From Campylobacter lari subsp. concheus (GTDB taxonomy: Bacteria > Campylobacterota > Campylobacteria > Campylobacterales > Campylobacteraceae), in the NCBI RefSeq assembly GCF_008245025.1, contig NZ_CP043426.1, positions 1,240,001 to 1,304,000 of the forward strand: a stretch of 64,000 bases of DNA, in the 5' to 3' direction. Position numbers and translations under genes: made by a program. Shown piece by piece: positions 19,351 to 29,103 of this stretch. Every line of letters starts with the position of its first letter. The first letter of the stretch is position 1. The notes beneath the pieces are model-generated. The model searched no databases and was not told the origin of the DNA. It saw only the letters and a list, made by a program, of their open reading frames with translations.

Positions 19351-19483
19351 TTTTTTCCTATATTAAATAATAATAATAATTATCGCCCAAAATTATTTAA
19401 AAGTCGGTAAAAAGTATTAAATTTCCATTTTAAGCATTTTAGATAAAATTATCATTTTGAAATTTCAAATTAAAGGTTTAATC

Positions 19484-20836
19484 TTGCAAACAAAATCAAT
19501 CGCGGATGAGAATTTTCAAACTCCACAAGGAAAAAAGGCCTTTAAAAAGGCTGTGTTTTCATGTTGGCTAGGAACTGCTATGGAATATGCAGATTTTGCA
19601 CTTTATGGCTTAGCTGCAGCTACTGTTTTTTCAGAAGTTTTCTTTCCTGAGCAAACTCCTGTTATAGCATTATTGCTTAGTTTTGTTACTTATGGTATAG
19701 GTTTTATTGCTAGACCTATTGGAGCTTTATTTTTTGGATATTTAGGAGATAAATACGGAAGAAAAAATGTATTGATGAGCACCATTGCATTAATGGGTAT
19801 TTCAACTACTTTAATTGGTTTTATACCAAGTTATGCAGTAATTGGAATTTGGGCTCCTATTTGTTTGGTTATTTTGCGTTTTATGCAAGGCTTTGGCGCA
19901 GGTGCTGAGCTTTCAGGTGGAACTGTCATGCTTGGAGAATACGCCCCTAGTAAACATAGAGGTTTAATCTCTTCTATCATTGCTCTTGGATCAAACAGCG
20001 GAACCTTACTTGCAGCTTTTGTATGGCTTTTAGTTACAAGTATGGATGATGCTAGTTTTAAAGAATGGGGATGGAGAATTCCTTTTATAGGAAGTATATT
20101 CATAGCACTTTTTGCTGTTTATATGCGTTTAAATGTAAAAGAAACTCCTGTTTTTGAAAAACAAAAAGAATTAATGCTAAAAATTCGTCATGAAAATGAA
20201 GTACATATGAAAAAAGATGAGAGAACTTTTTGGCAAAAAAGTCGTGCATTTTGGACTATGGTGGGCATAAGGATAGGAGAAAATGGACCATCTTATCTTG
20301 CACAAGGCTTTATAGTAGGCTATGTAACTAAAATTTTACTTCTTGATAAATCAGTAGCCACAACTGCTGTTGTTATCGCTTCTTTAGTGGGATTTTTAGT
20401 TATACCTTTAGCAGGATATTTAAGTGATAAATTTGGAAGACGCATTACTTATAGAACTTTTTGCTTACTTTTAATACTTTATGCCTTCCCTGCTTTTATG
20501 CTACTTGATAGTAAAAATGAAATTATCGTGATTTTAACTATCATCGTAGGTATGTCTTTGGCATCTTTAGGAATTTTTGGTGTGCAAGCTGCGTGGGGCG
20601 TAGAGCTTTTTGGGGCAAAAAATCGCTATACTAAAATGGCACTAGCAAAAGAATTTGGCTCTATACTTTCAGGAGGAACTGCTCCTATGATAGCTTCAGC
20701 TTTGCTTGCTTATTATGGCACTTGGTGGCCAATAGCATTGTATTTTGTTGTCACTGCAGGAATTGGTTTTATCACAACCTTCTTTGCACCAGAAACTAGA
20801 GGCAGGGATTTAAATTTAATAGAAGATGCGATATGA
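19484..20836 (+). CDS. Major facilitator transporter of the metabolite:H+ symporter (ProP-like) family
   Basis: About 450 residues and twelve hydrophobic segments. GDKYGRK near the loop after helix 2, RFMQGFGAGAE and SDKFGRR mark the MHS/ProP branch, which takes up organic acids or osmolytes by proton symport. I choose the TTG at 19484 because AAAGG lies 7-8 bases before it; a TTG nine codons further upstream has no ribosome site. Its stop overlaps the nucleoside hydrolase start (ATGA), so a nucleoside-type substrate is possible but not shown. Confidence 0.82.
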   Translation: MQTKSIADENFQTPQGKKAFKKAVFSCWLGTAMEYADFALYGLAAATVFSEVFFPEQTPVIALLLSFVTYGIGFIARPIGALFFGYLGDKYGRKNVLMSTIALMGISTTLIGFIPSYAVIGIWAPICLVILRFMQGFGAGAELSGGTVMLGEYAPSKHRGLISSIIALGSNSGTLLAAFVWLLVTSMDDASFKEWGWRIPFIGSIFIALFAVYMRLNVKETPVFEKQKELMLKIRHENEVHMKKDERTFWQKSRAFWTMVGIRIGENGPSYLAQGFIVGYVTKILLLDKSVATTAVVIASLVGFLVIPLAGYLSDKFGRRITYRTFCLLLILYAFPAFMLLDSKNEIIVILTIIVGMSLASLGIFGVQAAWGVELFGAKNRYTKMALAKEFGSILSGGTAPMIASALLAYYGTWWPIALYFVVTAGIGFITTFFAPETRGRDLNLIEDAI

Positions 20837-21840
20837 TACGCCTTATTTTAGATACTGATATAGGCAATGGTATAGTAGGGGCTAATACTGATGATGGTTT
20901 AGCCCTTGGGCTTATTTTAGCCTCCAAAGAAATCAAACTTGAAATGATTAGCACTTTAAGTGGTAATGTACAAGCTTTAACCGCTTATAGCGTTGCTAAA
21001 GATTTATTAAATAAGCTTAATCTAGATATACCTTTGTATTTAGGTGCTCATGAAGCTTTATATGAAGATAGTCATTTTTGGAGACAAAGACTAGATAAAA
21101 GCGTAGAAGAGTTTAAACTTACTCATCTTTGGAATCATATAAAACCTATAAAAATCTTAGACAATATAAACCCAAATGCTTGTATGAAAATGGGTGAGCT
21201 TATTATGCAAAATCCAGGTGAAATTTCAATTTGTGCTATAGGACCTTTAACAAATATAGCCATAGCTATGAAGCTTTTTAAAGACTTTGATAAAAATGTA
21301 AAAGAAATTTTTATCATGGGTGGAAGTTTTGATATGCCTTATCATATCAAAGATACAAATTTTGGCTTTGATCCTGAAGCTGCTAGTATAGTTTTAAACT
21401 CAAGAGCTAAAATCACACTTGTTCCTTATAATGCAACAATGCAAACTATGCTCACACATGAAGATTTAAATGCTTTAGAAAATCAAAATCCTCTTTGTGA
21501 TTTTTTAGTACAGACTTTAAGAGTTTGGATTGATTATGCAAGCAAAACAAGAGGCACAAATGGCACATGGATACATGATGCATTAACTATTGCTTATATG
21601 CTTGATCCCAATTTAGCAAATTTTGATGAGTATTTAGTAGATGTCATTTGTGATAGTACTTTTGCTAGAGGAAGCACGATAAGGTGTTTTAAAGATGCAA
21701 AAATGCCTATGAAAAATCATGAATTAAAAAACACCATAAAAGTTTTAAAAGATATTGATAATGCTAGACTTTTAAATCTTTTAAAATCAAAACTTTTAAA
21801 TGGAATTTGCTATGAAAATTACAAAAGCATAACGACTTAA
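20833..21840 (+). CDS. Nucleoside hydrolase (IunH family)
   Basis: A 335-residue enzyme that would cleave the N-glycosidic bond of nucleosides for base salvage. The calcium-binding N-terminus reads LDTDIGNG with a following TDDGLAL, a longer loop than the classic DTDPGxDD but known in a subgroup. The late HDALTIAYML carries the active-site His region. It is translated with the upstream transporter (4-base overlap). The 3' end overlaps the convergent DedA-like gene by 45 bases. Confidence 0.85.
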   Translation: MIRLILDTDIGNGIVGANTDDGLALGLILASKEIKLEMISTLSGNVQALTAYSVAKDLLNKLNLDIPLYLGAHEALYEDSHFWRQRLDKSVEEFKLTHLWNHIKPIKILDNINPNACMKMGELIMQNPGEISICAIGPLTNIAIAMKLFKDFDKNVKEIFIMGGSFDMPYHIKDTNFGFDPEAASIVLNSRAKITLVPYNATMQTMLTHEDLNALENQNPLCDFLVQTLRVWIDYASKTRGTNGTWIHDALTIAYMLDPNLANFDEYLVDVICDSTFARGSTIRCFKDAKMPMKNHELKNTIKVLKDIDNARLLNLLKSKLLNGICYENYKSITT

Positions 21841-22239
21841 TTTACCCAAGGCTATAAAAATACTTGCTTTTAAAAAAGAATACCTAGCAAATCCAAGCCC
21901 TAATGCAAAAAGATCTCCCACTATGGGTAAAAAAGTAAAAAAAGCATATAAGGAACCAAATTTTTTAAAGTTTGCATTGATTTTTTCTAATTTAAGCAAA
22001 GAGCCTTTAAAATATTTTTCTAAAATTTGACTCTCTCCAAAATAAGCTAACGCATAAGTACTTAAACTACCCAAAGTATTTCCCAAACTTGCTACAAATA
22101 AAACCATATAAGTATTAAAATCTAATTTTACAAAAGCAAGCACAAAAGCCTCACTTGCCATAGGCAAAAGCGTGCTAGAGAGAAAACATACTATAAAAAG
22201 TCCTATATAGCTTATGTCATTATATAAAAAATCAAACAT
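21796..22239 (-). CDS. YqaA/DedA-family (SNARE-associated type) small membrane protein
   Basis: A 147-residue membrane protein with about four hydrophobic segments. The early region S-x-L-L-P-M-A-S-E-A and the following SLGNTLGSLSTYALAYFGE segment mark the YqaA branch of the DedA superfamily. DedA proteins are tied to lipid carrier or phospholipid movement and envelope stress, but the job of this short form is unknown. Single gene, convergent with the nucleoside hydrolase. Confidence 0.75.
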   Translation of the reverse strand: MFDFLYNDISYIGLFIVCFLSSTLLPMASEAFVLAFVKLDFNTYMVLFVASLGNTLGSLSTYALAYFGESQILEKYFKGSLLKLEKINANFKKFGSLYAFFTFLPIVGDLFALGLGFARYSFLKASIFIALGKLSRYAFVIFIANSI

Positions 22240-22346
22240 TACAAATTTTCTTAGTATTTATTTTCTAAACTATCATTTTAAAGAATTTTTAATAATAATT
22301 ATCTTAGAATGTAAAGTCATTTGGCAATTTTTTAAAAGGAAAAATT

Positions 22347-22418
22347 ATGGAAAGGAAAAAATTTTCTAAACTAAATTTAGAATACTCATTTAACAAAGCT
22401 TCTTTTTCTTGGCGTTAA
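22347..22418 (+). CDS. Possible trp leader peptide (attenuator remnant) before trpB
   Basis: A 23-codon frame with AAAGGA upstream starts MERKKFSK and ends SFSWR then TAA, about 97 bases before trpB. One Trp codon near the end and the position before a tryptophan gene suggest an attenuation leader. A TAGAAT -10 candidate lies at 22305-22310. A classic terminator hairpin is not obvious, and a single Trp codon is fewer than usual. It could be a chance frame. Confidence 0.4.
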   Translation: MERKKFSKLNLEYSFNKASFSWR

Positions 22419-22514
22419 GCCTGCTACTACATTTTCAATTATTTTTTATTTTACATTTTTAGTTTTAGTTGATCATTTTTGATTTTAAATTATTAATCAT
22501 TTTAAGGAAATACT

Positions 22515-23690
22515 ATGAAAAAATATTATGGAAAATTTGGTGGGCAATTTGTGCCAAATGAAGTAAAAACAGCATTAGATGAAGTAGAAAAAGCTTTTTT
22601 AAAACTCAAAAAAGATAAAGATTTTAACACAGAATTAAAAGAACTCTTAGTTAATTATGTAGGAAGACCTACACCTTTATACCATGCTAAAAATTTAAGC
22701 AAGCTTTATAATCACGAAATTTATTTAAAAAGAGAAGACTTAACTCATACAGGAGCTCATAAGATCAACAATGCTATAGCTCAAGCCTTAATGGCAAAGA
22801 AAATGAATAAGAAAAAAATTATTGCAGAAACCGGAGCAGGACAACACGGGCTTGCAACAGCTACTGCAGCAGCACTTTTAGGGCTTGAGTGTGAGATATT
22901 TATGGGATCTATTGATGTAAAAAGACAAGCCTTAAATGTCTATAAAATGGAGCTTTTAGGAGCAAAAGTTCATGCGGTAGAAAGTGGAAGTAAAACTTTA
23001 AGTGATGCGGTAGATGAGGCTTTAAATTTTTGGGTTAAAAATACCAAAGAAGTATTTTATGTAGTAGGAAGTGCAGTGGGGCCTTATCCTTATCCACAAA
23101 TTGTTACGCATTTTCAAAGTATTATAGGTAAAGAATGCAAAATGCAACTTAGAAAATTAAATAAAAAAGCAGATTACATCATAGCAGCAGCTGGAGGCGG
23201 TAGCAATGCTGCTGGAATTTTTCATGCATTTTTAAAAGATGAAAAAGTTAAGCTCATAGGTATTGAGGCAGCAGGTTTAGGAAAAGACACACCTTATCAT
23301 GCAGCCACACTTACTAAAGGCGAAGAAGGCATTATCCATGGTATGAAAACTAAGGTTTTACAAGATGATAAAGGCAACATTGCTCATACTTTTAGCATCT
23401 CTGCTGGGCTTGATTACCCTGGCATAGGGCCTTTGCACGCATATTTGCAAGAAAGTAAAAGAGCAAGTTATCATGCTATTAGCGATGATGAGTGTATTAA
23501 TGCTTTAAAATTATTATGCAAAGAAGAAGGTATTATACCCGCTATTGAAAGCTCGCATGCATTAGCTTATTTAGAAAAACTTTGTCCAACTTTAAAGAAA
23601 AAAAGTGTGATAATTGTAAATCTTTCAGGAAGAGGCGATAAAGATATGCAAAGTATTTATGAGTATAAAAAAGGTGAAATTTATGGTTGA
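22515..23690 (+). CDS. trpB: Tryptophan synthase beta chain, without other trp genes nearby
   Basis: A 391-residue PLP enzyme that joins indole and serine to make tryptophan. The PLP lysine is in THTGAHKINNA and the phosphate-binding loop in GGGSNAAG. FGGQFVPNE at the start marks the standard TrpB1 form that normally pairs with TrpA. No trpA, trpE, trpD or trpF flanks it: the next gene is uvrA on the other strand. In C. jejuni I recall a full trp operon at this point. It may serve indole salvage here. Confidence 0.93.
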   Translation: MKKYYGKFGGQFVPNEVKTALDEVEKAFLKLKKDKDFNTELKELLVNYVGRPTPLYHAKNLSKLYNHEIYLKREDLTHTGAHKINNAIAQALMAKKMNKKKIIAETGAGQHGLATATAAALLGLECEIFMGSIDVKRQALNVYKMELLGAKVHAVESGSKTLSDAVDEALNFWVKNTKEVFYVVGSAVGPYPYPQIVTHFQSIIGKECKMQLRKLNKKADYIIAAAGGGSNAAGIFHAFLKDEKVKLIGIEAAGLGKDTPYHAATLTKGEEGIIHGMKTKVLQDDKGNIAHTFSISAGLDYPGIGPLHAYLQESKRASYHAISDDECINALKLLCKEEGIIPAIESSHALAYLEKLCPTLKKKSVIIVNLSGRGDKDMQSIYEYKKGEIYG

Positions 23691-23705
23691 AGTAAAACTT
23701 CAACC
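23685..23705 (+). terminator. Terminator after trpB, overlapping the stop codon
   Basis: A perfect 8-base stem (GGTTGAAG, 23685-23692, with 23698-23705), a 5-base loop and a T-rich tail lie at the end of trpB. The TGA stop (23688-23690) is inside the left arm. Confidence 0.75.
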
Positions 23706-23708
23706 AAT

Positions 23709-26534
23709 TTATTTTTTTGTGCTTTTTAGCTCTAAATTTAGATAATACCCCGTATAAGAACCACTTTTTTCATGATTTTTAGCAAGCTCTTCAACGCTAC
23801 CTTTAGCTATAACCTTACCACCTTTAACTCCACCCTCAGGTCCCATATCGATGATATAATCAGCATTTTTAATCACATCTAAATTATGCTCTATCACAAA
23901 CACACTATTTCCAAGATCAACTAAATGTTGTAAAACCAAAATAAGTTTATTAACATCTTCAAAATGAAGTCCCGTTGTAGGCTCATCTAAAATATAAAGA
24001 GTTTTTCCCGTATCACTTCTGCTTAATTCTTTAGCTAGTTTGATACGCTGAGCCTCCCCACCACTTAAAGTAGTTGCATTTTGTCCTAAGGTAAGATAAT
24101 CAAGTCCAACTTTTACTAAAGTATCAAGTTTTTGTTTTATTTTTGGCACAGAAGTAAAAAACTCACTTGCTTCAATAATACTCATACTTAAAACATCAGC
24201 TATGCTTTTACCTTTATATTTAATCTCTAAAGTTGCATCATTATATCTTTTACCATTACAAACATCACAAGTTACCATCACATCAGGCAAAAAGTGCATT
24301 TCGATTTTAATCTCACCATCGCCGCTACACTTTTCACATCTTCCACCTTTAACATTAAAAGAAAAACGCCCTGCTTTATAGCCTCGCATTTTAGCTTCTT
24401 TGGTAGCTGCAAAAAGATTACGAATTTCATCCATAGCGCCTGTGTAAGTAGCAGGATTTGAACGCGGGGTACGACCTATAGGGCTTTGATCAAGATAAAT
24501 CACCTTATCAAGTTTTTCTAAACCTTCTATTTTAGCCCCACTTAGTTTTTTAACTTTTTTAGCACGGTTAAGCTCTTCTTTTGCAAATGGAAGTAAAGTT
24601 TGTAAAATTAATGAACTCTTACCACTTCCTGAAACGCCTGTAATCGCCACAAGATTACGCAATGGAAAATCTACGCTTAGATTTTGAATATTATTAATAC
24701 TCACATCTTTTAAGCTGATAAAATCTTTTTGTTCTCTATTTTTTTGATGAGCAATTTGCTTTTTGCCAGTCATATAAAGGGCAGTTTGGCTTTTGCTTTT
24801 TGACAATTCTTTATAAGTTCCACTAAATACAACCTCACCGCCAAATTTACCAGCATTTGGACCAATATCTACGATAAAATCTGCTTCTTCTATAGTCATT
24901 TTATCATGCTCAACTACGATTAAAGTATTACCCTTTTGCTGAAGATTTCTTAAAGTTTTAATGAGTTTTGCTGTATCTCGCTCATGCAAACCAATGCTAG
25001 GCTCATCTAAAACATACATTACCCCGCTTAAGCCACTACCAATTTGAGATGCTATACGAATTCTTTGAGCCTCACCCCCACTAATGGTTCTTGCATCACG
25101 CCCTAAAGATAAATATCCAAGTCCTACATCATAAAGAAAAAACAATCTTTCGTTAATTTCTTTAAAAATAGGTTTAGCTATCAATCTTTCTTGTTCACTT
25201 AAATACGCAAAATTAGTTTCTTTTGAAAAAAATGCAGTAGTATTTTCTATGCTCATATCTAAAATTTCACCCAAATTTTTTTCAGCAACTTTTACAGCTA
25301 AACTCTCAGCTCTTAAACGATGACCATTACAATCTTTGCAAGTTTTTTCGCTCATATACTCGCTTAAATCTTTTTCATCTTTTAACATTTCATAGGCATA
25401 TTTAACCGCACCTTCAAATTTACGGCTTAAGCGATGTCTTTTCCATAAAAAGTTGATTTCCTTGGCATTACCATAAAGCACTAGACGCTTTTCTTCTTCA
25501 TTTAACTCATTATATGGAATTTTTACCCTGATATCATTTTGTTCACAAAAGGCCATTAAAAACTTATAATAATAACTTTTATTAAACCCATACAAAAGCT
25601 TTATAGCTCCTGCTTCTAAGCTTAATTCTTCATTGATAAGTTTTTTCATATCTAGCGTATATCTTATACCAAGACCATCACAACTTGGACAAGCGCCTTT
25701 TGGAGAATTAAAAGAAAAACTCAAAGGTTCAAGCAAAGGAAAAGAAATTTTACAATCAAAACAAGCATTATGCTCGCTATAATGAAAATGCTTAGGTATT
25801 TTTAATTCTTCATTATTTAAAACTTCAATTTCCACTTCGCCAAAGCTCTCACTAAGACCTTTTTCTATATCGCTTGCAAGTCTTGCTAGCATATCATCTT
25901 GCACTTCAAGCCTATCTATAACAAGTTTTATAGTATGTTTTTTGGTTTTAGCAAGCTCAATATCTTCATCAAGACGCGTTAAAACTCCATCAATTTGCGC
26001 TCTAACATAACCTTTTGTAACTAAATTTTCCAAAAGATCTGCAAAAGTTCCCTTTTTTTCTTTGATCAAAGGTGCATAAATGATGATTTTAGCTCCTTTT
26101 GGAAGCTTTAAGATTTCACCTACAATATCTGCTGCACTCATAGATGAGATTTTTTGACCACATTGATGACAATGTTGTGAGCCAATCCTTGCATATAAAA
26201 GTCTTAGATAATCATAAATTTCAGTAATCGTTCCAACAGTTGATCGAGGATTTTTAGAAGTTGTTTTTTGATCAATAGCAATAGCAGGAGTTAAACCTTC
26301 TATTTTATCAACATTTGGCTTACCTACTTTATCTAAAAACTGCCTCGCATAAGCACTTAAACTTTCAATATAGCGACGTTGTCCTTCTGCATAAAGCGTG
26401 CCAAAGGCTAAAGTAGATTTACCACTTCCACTAAGTCCTGTAAAAACTATGAGTTTATTTTTAGGAATTTCTAAGTTGATATTTTTAAGATTATTTTCCT
26501 TAGCACCAATGATACTTATTTTGTCATTATTCAT
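23709..26534 (-). CDS. uvrA: UvrA, excision nuclease damage-recognition ATPase
   Basis: A 941-residue double ABC ATPase that finds bulky DNA damage and loads UvrB. The first Walker A (GLSGSGKS, about residues 33-40) and second (GVSGSGKSS, near 634) are intact, as are both zinc modules with CxxC pairs (CHQCGQK, CEKCSGDG) and both LSGGEAQR-type signatures. Single gene, convergent with trpB, with its own promoter facing cstA. Normal length. Confidence 0.97.
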   Translation of the reverse strand: MNNDKISIIGAKENNLKNINLEIPKNKLIVFTGLSGSGKSTLAFGTLYAEGQRRYIESLSAYARQFLDKVGKPNVDKIEGLTPAIAIDQKTTSKNPRSTVGTITEIYDYLRLLYARIGSQHCHQCGQKISSMSAADIVGEILKLPKGAKIIIYAPLIKEKKGTFADLLENLVTKGYVRAQIDGVLTRLDEDIELAKTKKHTIKLVIDRLEVQDDMLARLASDIEKGLSESFGEVEIEVLNNEELKIPKHFHYSEHNACFDCKISFPLLEPLSFSFNSPKGACPSCDGLGIRYTLDMKKLINEELSLEAGAIKLLYGFNKSYYYKFLMAFCEQNDIRVKIPYNELNEEEKRLVLYGNAKEINFLWKRHRLSRKFEGAVKYAYEMLKDEKDLSEYMSEKTCKDCNGHRLRAESLAVKVAEKNLGEILDMSIENTTAFFSKETNFAYLSEQERLIAKPIFKEINERLFFLYDVGLGYLSLGRDARTISGGEAQRIRIASQIGSGLSGVMYVLDEPSIGLHERDTAKLIKTLRNLQQKGNTLIVVEHDKMTIEEADFIVDIGPNAGKFGGEVVFSGTYKELSKSKSQTALYMTGKKQIAHQKNREQKDFISLKDVSINNIQNLSVDFPLRNLVAITGVSGSGKSSLILQTLLPFAKEELNRAKKVKKLSGAKIEGLEKLDKVIYLDQSPIGRTPRSNPATYTGAMDEIRNLFAATKEAKMRGYKAGRFSFNVKGGRCEKCSGDGEIKIEMHFLPDVMVTCDVCNGKRYNDATLEIKYKGKSIADVLSMSIIEASEFFTSVPKIKQKLDTLVKVGLDYLTLGQNATTLSGGEAQRIKLAKELSRSDTGKTLYILDEPTTGLHFEDVNKLILVLQHLVDLGNSVFVIEHNLDVIKNADYIIDMGPEGGVKGGKVIAKGSVEELAKNHEKSGSYTGYYLNLELKSTKK

Positions 26535-26743
26535 ACTACAACTACCTTATTTTAAAACCAATATTTTACACAAAATAAGTAAAATAAAGCATATTTATAT
26601 CTACATAATATTTCTTTAATTTGATTAAATATAGCGCCTATTATAGTTACTTTTGGTAATATATTTTTATATTAAGCCGTTCAGATAACTGTAAAATACC
26701 AAACTACGCTACACTAAATTTCACAAAGTAAAAAAGGAGTAAG

Positions 26744-28849
26744 ATGAGTACATCAAATAAAATACTATGGTTTATTATTGCCATTGTTGGTGCTGTTTGT
26801 TTTGGAATGCTAGCGCTTCAAAATGGTGAAAGTGTTTCAGCGATTTATCTTGTTATTGCTGCTTTATGTATTTATATCATAGGATATAGATTTTATGGTA
26901 GATATATTGCCTATAAGGTGCTAGAGCTAGATAAAAACAGAGCAACTCCTGCTGTGGTTAAAAACGACGGATGTGATTTTGTCCCTACAAATAAAATCGT
27001 GCTTTTTGGGCATCATTTTGCCGCTATCGCAGGAGCTGGTCCTTTAGTAGGTCCTATACTTGCTGCACAAATGGGTTATTTACCATCTATGCTTTGGATA
27101 CTAATAGGCGGTGTTTTGGCGGGCGCGGTACATGATTTTGTAGTTTTATTTATATCTACGCGTCGTAATGGAAAATCTTTAGGAGAGATGATAAAAGATG
27201 AATTAGGACAATTTGTCGGCGCAGTGGCAATGATCGCTATATTTGGAATTATGCTTATAATTATTGCAATTTTAGCTATGGTTGTTGTAAAAGCTTTAGC
27301 AGAGTCTCCATGGGGATTATTTACCATTGCAATGACTATTCCTATTGCTATTTTTATGGGAATTTATATGAGATTTTTAAGACCTGGTAGGGTTGGTGAA
27401 GCTTCTATTATAGGTTTTATATTGCTCATATTAGCCATACATTATGGAAGTGAAATAGCTGCTGATCCTTATTGGGCAAAAATCTTTACCTTTGATGCGC
27501 CAACCTTAGCACTTATTATGATGGCTTATGGTTTTATAGCTGCAATTTTACCTGTTTGGTTTTTACTTGCTCCAAGAGATTATTTATCGACTTTTTTAAA
27601 AATCGGTGTTATTGTGGTTATGGCTTTAGCTATCGTATTTGTAGCACCTGATCTACAAATGCCAAAAATTAATTCTCAATATTTAGATGGAAGCGGACCT
27701 GTATTTGCTGGGGCAATTTTTCCATTTTTATTTATTACTATTGCATGCGGAGCTATTAGTGGTTTTCACGCATTAATTTCAAGTGGTACAACCCCTAAAA
27801 TGCTTGAAAATGAAACCCATGCATTAGCCGTTGGATATGGCTCTATGCTTATGGAAAGTGCTGTGGCTATCATGGCTTTAATTTGTGCTTGTATTTTACA
27901 CCCTGGTCTTTACTTTGCCATTAATGCACCTGCTGCTACTATAGGTGTAGATGTTGCAAACGCAGCTGCCACTATTTCTAGCTGGGGTTTTAAAATAACT
28001 CCTGAGGAAATCACTACTTTAACTACAAATATAGGCGAACAAAGCATACTATCAAGAACTGGTGGAGCACCAACATTTGCCGTAGGAGTTGCTTTGATTT
28101 TACATGAATTATTTGGTGGAGTGAATTTAATGGGTTTTTGGTATCACTTTGCTATTTTATTTGAGGCCTTGTTTATTTTAACCGCTGTTGATGCTGGGAC
28201 AAGAGCTTGTAGATTTATGGCGCAAGATATATTGGGTAATATTTATAAACCTTTAGGAAATATCAATAATACCTTAGCAGGAATTTTTGCAACAGCTTTA
28301 AGTGTTGGTGGATGGGGGTATTTTCTCTATCAAGGAGCGATAGATCCAAAAGGCGGAATTTACTCATTATGGCCACTTTTTGGAGTGAGTAATCAAATGC
28401 TTGCTGGCATGGCATTACTTTTAGCAAGTGCAATTTTATTTAAAATGGGAAAAGCTAAATATACTTGGGTAACATTACTTCCTGCTGCTTTTGTTTTGGT
28501 TGCAACCCTTTATGGAGGAATCCAAAAAGTACTTCCTTATAAAGAAGGTGATAAGATACATAATGCTATAAGTCATGTTGCTGCTGTACAAATAAATGCA
28601 CAAAAAATACAAGAATTTAATTTAAAACTTTCTCAAACACAAGATGAAGCAATAATCGAGCAAATCAAAAAAGATATAAAATTAGCATCTCAAACTAAAA
28701 ATTCCAATTTAATAAATGCAATTTTATGTGTGTTTTTCATGATTACCACTTTGCTTGTTATACTTTCTTGCTTTGGAATTTTTATCAAAAAATTAAACAT
28801 TCCTTTAAAAGAAAGTCCTTATATAGCATTAAAAAAGGAAAAAGCATGA
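26744..28849 (+). CDS. cstA: CstA-family peptide/pyruvate transporter
   Basis: A 701-residue membrane protein with about 16-18 hydrophobic segments. The N-terminal YRFYGRYIA and FGHHFAAIAGAGPLVGP motifs are hallmarks of CstA, the carbon-starvation transporter. In C. jejuni CstA takes up peptides, and in E. coli relatives it moves pyruvate. AAAGGAG lies 6-7 bases before the ATG. A 209-base upstream gap holds the promoter but I see no clear operator. Its stop overlaps the ybdD-like start (ATGA). Confidence 0.93.
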   Translation: MSTSNKILWFIIAIVGAVCFGMLALQNGESVSAIYLVIAALCIYIIGYRFYGRYIAYKVLELDKNRATPAVVKNDGCDFVPTNKIVLFGHHFAAIAGAGPLVGPILAAQMGYLPSMLWILIGGVLAGAVHDFVVLFISTRRNGKSLGEMIKDELGQFVGAVAMIAIFGIMLIIIAILAMVVVKALAESPWGLFTIAMTIPIAIFMGIYMRFLRPGRVGEASIIGFILLILAIHYGSEIAADPYWAKIFTFDAPTLALIMMAYGFIAAILPVWFLLAPRDYLSTFLKIGVIVVMALAIVFVAPDLQMPKINSQYLDGSGPVFAGAIFPFLFITIACGAISGFHALISSGTTPKMLENETHALAVGYGSMLMESAVAIMALICACILHPGLYFAINAPAATIGVDVANAAATISSWGFKITPEEITTLTTNIGEQSILSRTGGAPTFAVGVALILHELFGGVNLMGFWYHFAILFEALFILTAVDAGTRACRFMAQDILGNIYKPLGNINNTLAGIFATALSVGGWGYFLYQGAIDPKGGIYSLWPLFGVSNQMLAGMALLLASAILFKMGKAKYTWVTLLPAAFVLVATLYGGIQKVLPYKEGDKIHNAISHVAAVQINAQKIQEFNLKLSQTQDEAIIEQIKKDIKLASQTKNSNLINAILCVFFMITTLLVILSCFGIFIKKLNIPLKESPYIALKKEKA

Positions 28850-29037
28850 TAAAAAAACTTAAATTATGGTATGAAAAATCCGAAAGGTTTTTTCATCCTT
28901 TAGTTGGAGTCGCAAGTTATGATAAATATCTTGAACATATGAGAGAAAAACATCCTAAAACACCTTGCAAAAGTAGAAAAGAATTTTTTAAAGATTTTCT
29001 TGAAAAAAAATATAATAGTGGCTTAGGAAAATGCTGA
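28846..29037 (+). CDS. YbdD/YjiX-family (DUF466) small protein
   Basis: A 63-residue protein with the family features YEKSERFFHPLVGVASYDKY and CKSRKEFF. YbdD-type proteins follow cstA genes in many bacteria and are needed for the transporter's function in E. coli. The start is the ATG at 28846, overlapping the cstA stop by 4 bases, which couples translation. An upstream in-frame start would run inside cstA and is unlikely. Confidence 0.88.
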   Translation: MIKKLKLWYEKSERFFHPLVGVASYDKYLEHMREKHPKTPCKSRKEFFKDFLEKKYNSGLGKC

Positions 29038-29074
29038 TAAACATTAAAGAGTAAAGTTTTTACTATACAAAAAA

Positions 29075-29103
29075 TGATTTTTGGTGAAAATCACCAAAAA
29101 TCA
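29075..29103. terminator. Bidirectional terminator between ybdD and serC, overlapping the serC stop
   Basis: A perfect 13-base stem (TGATTTTTGGTGA, 29075-29087, with 29091-29103) and a 3-base loop. The serC stop (29101-29103, minus) is inside it. It can end transcription from both convergent units. Confidence 0.8.

Noticed and set aside
19360..19480. Repeated AATAATAATTATC-type motif, similar to one before trpB, considered as a Fur box
   Set aside because: Only a partial fit and the region is A/T-rich; chance matches are likely.
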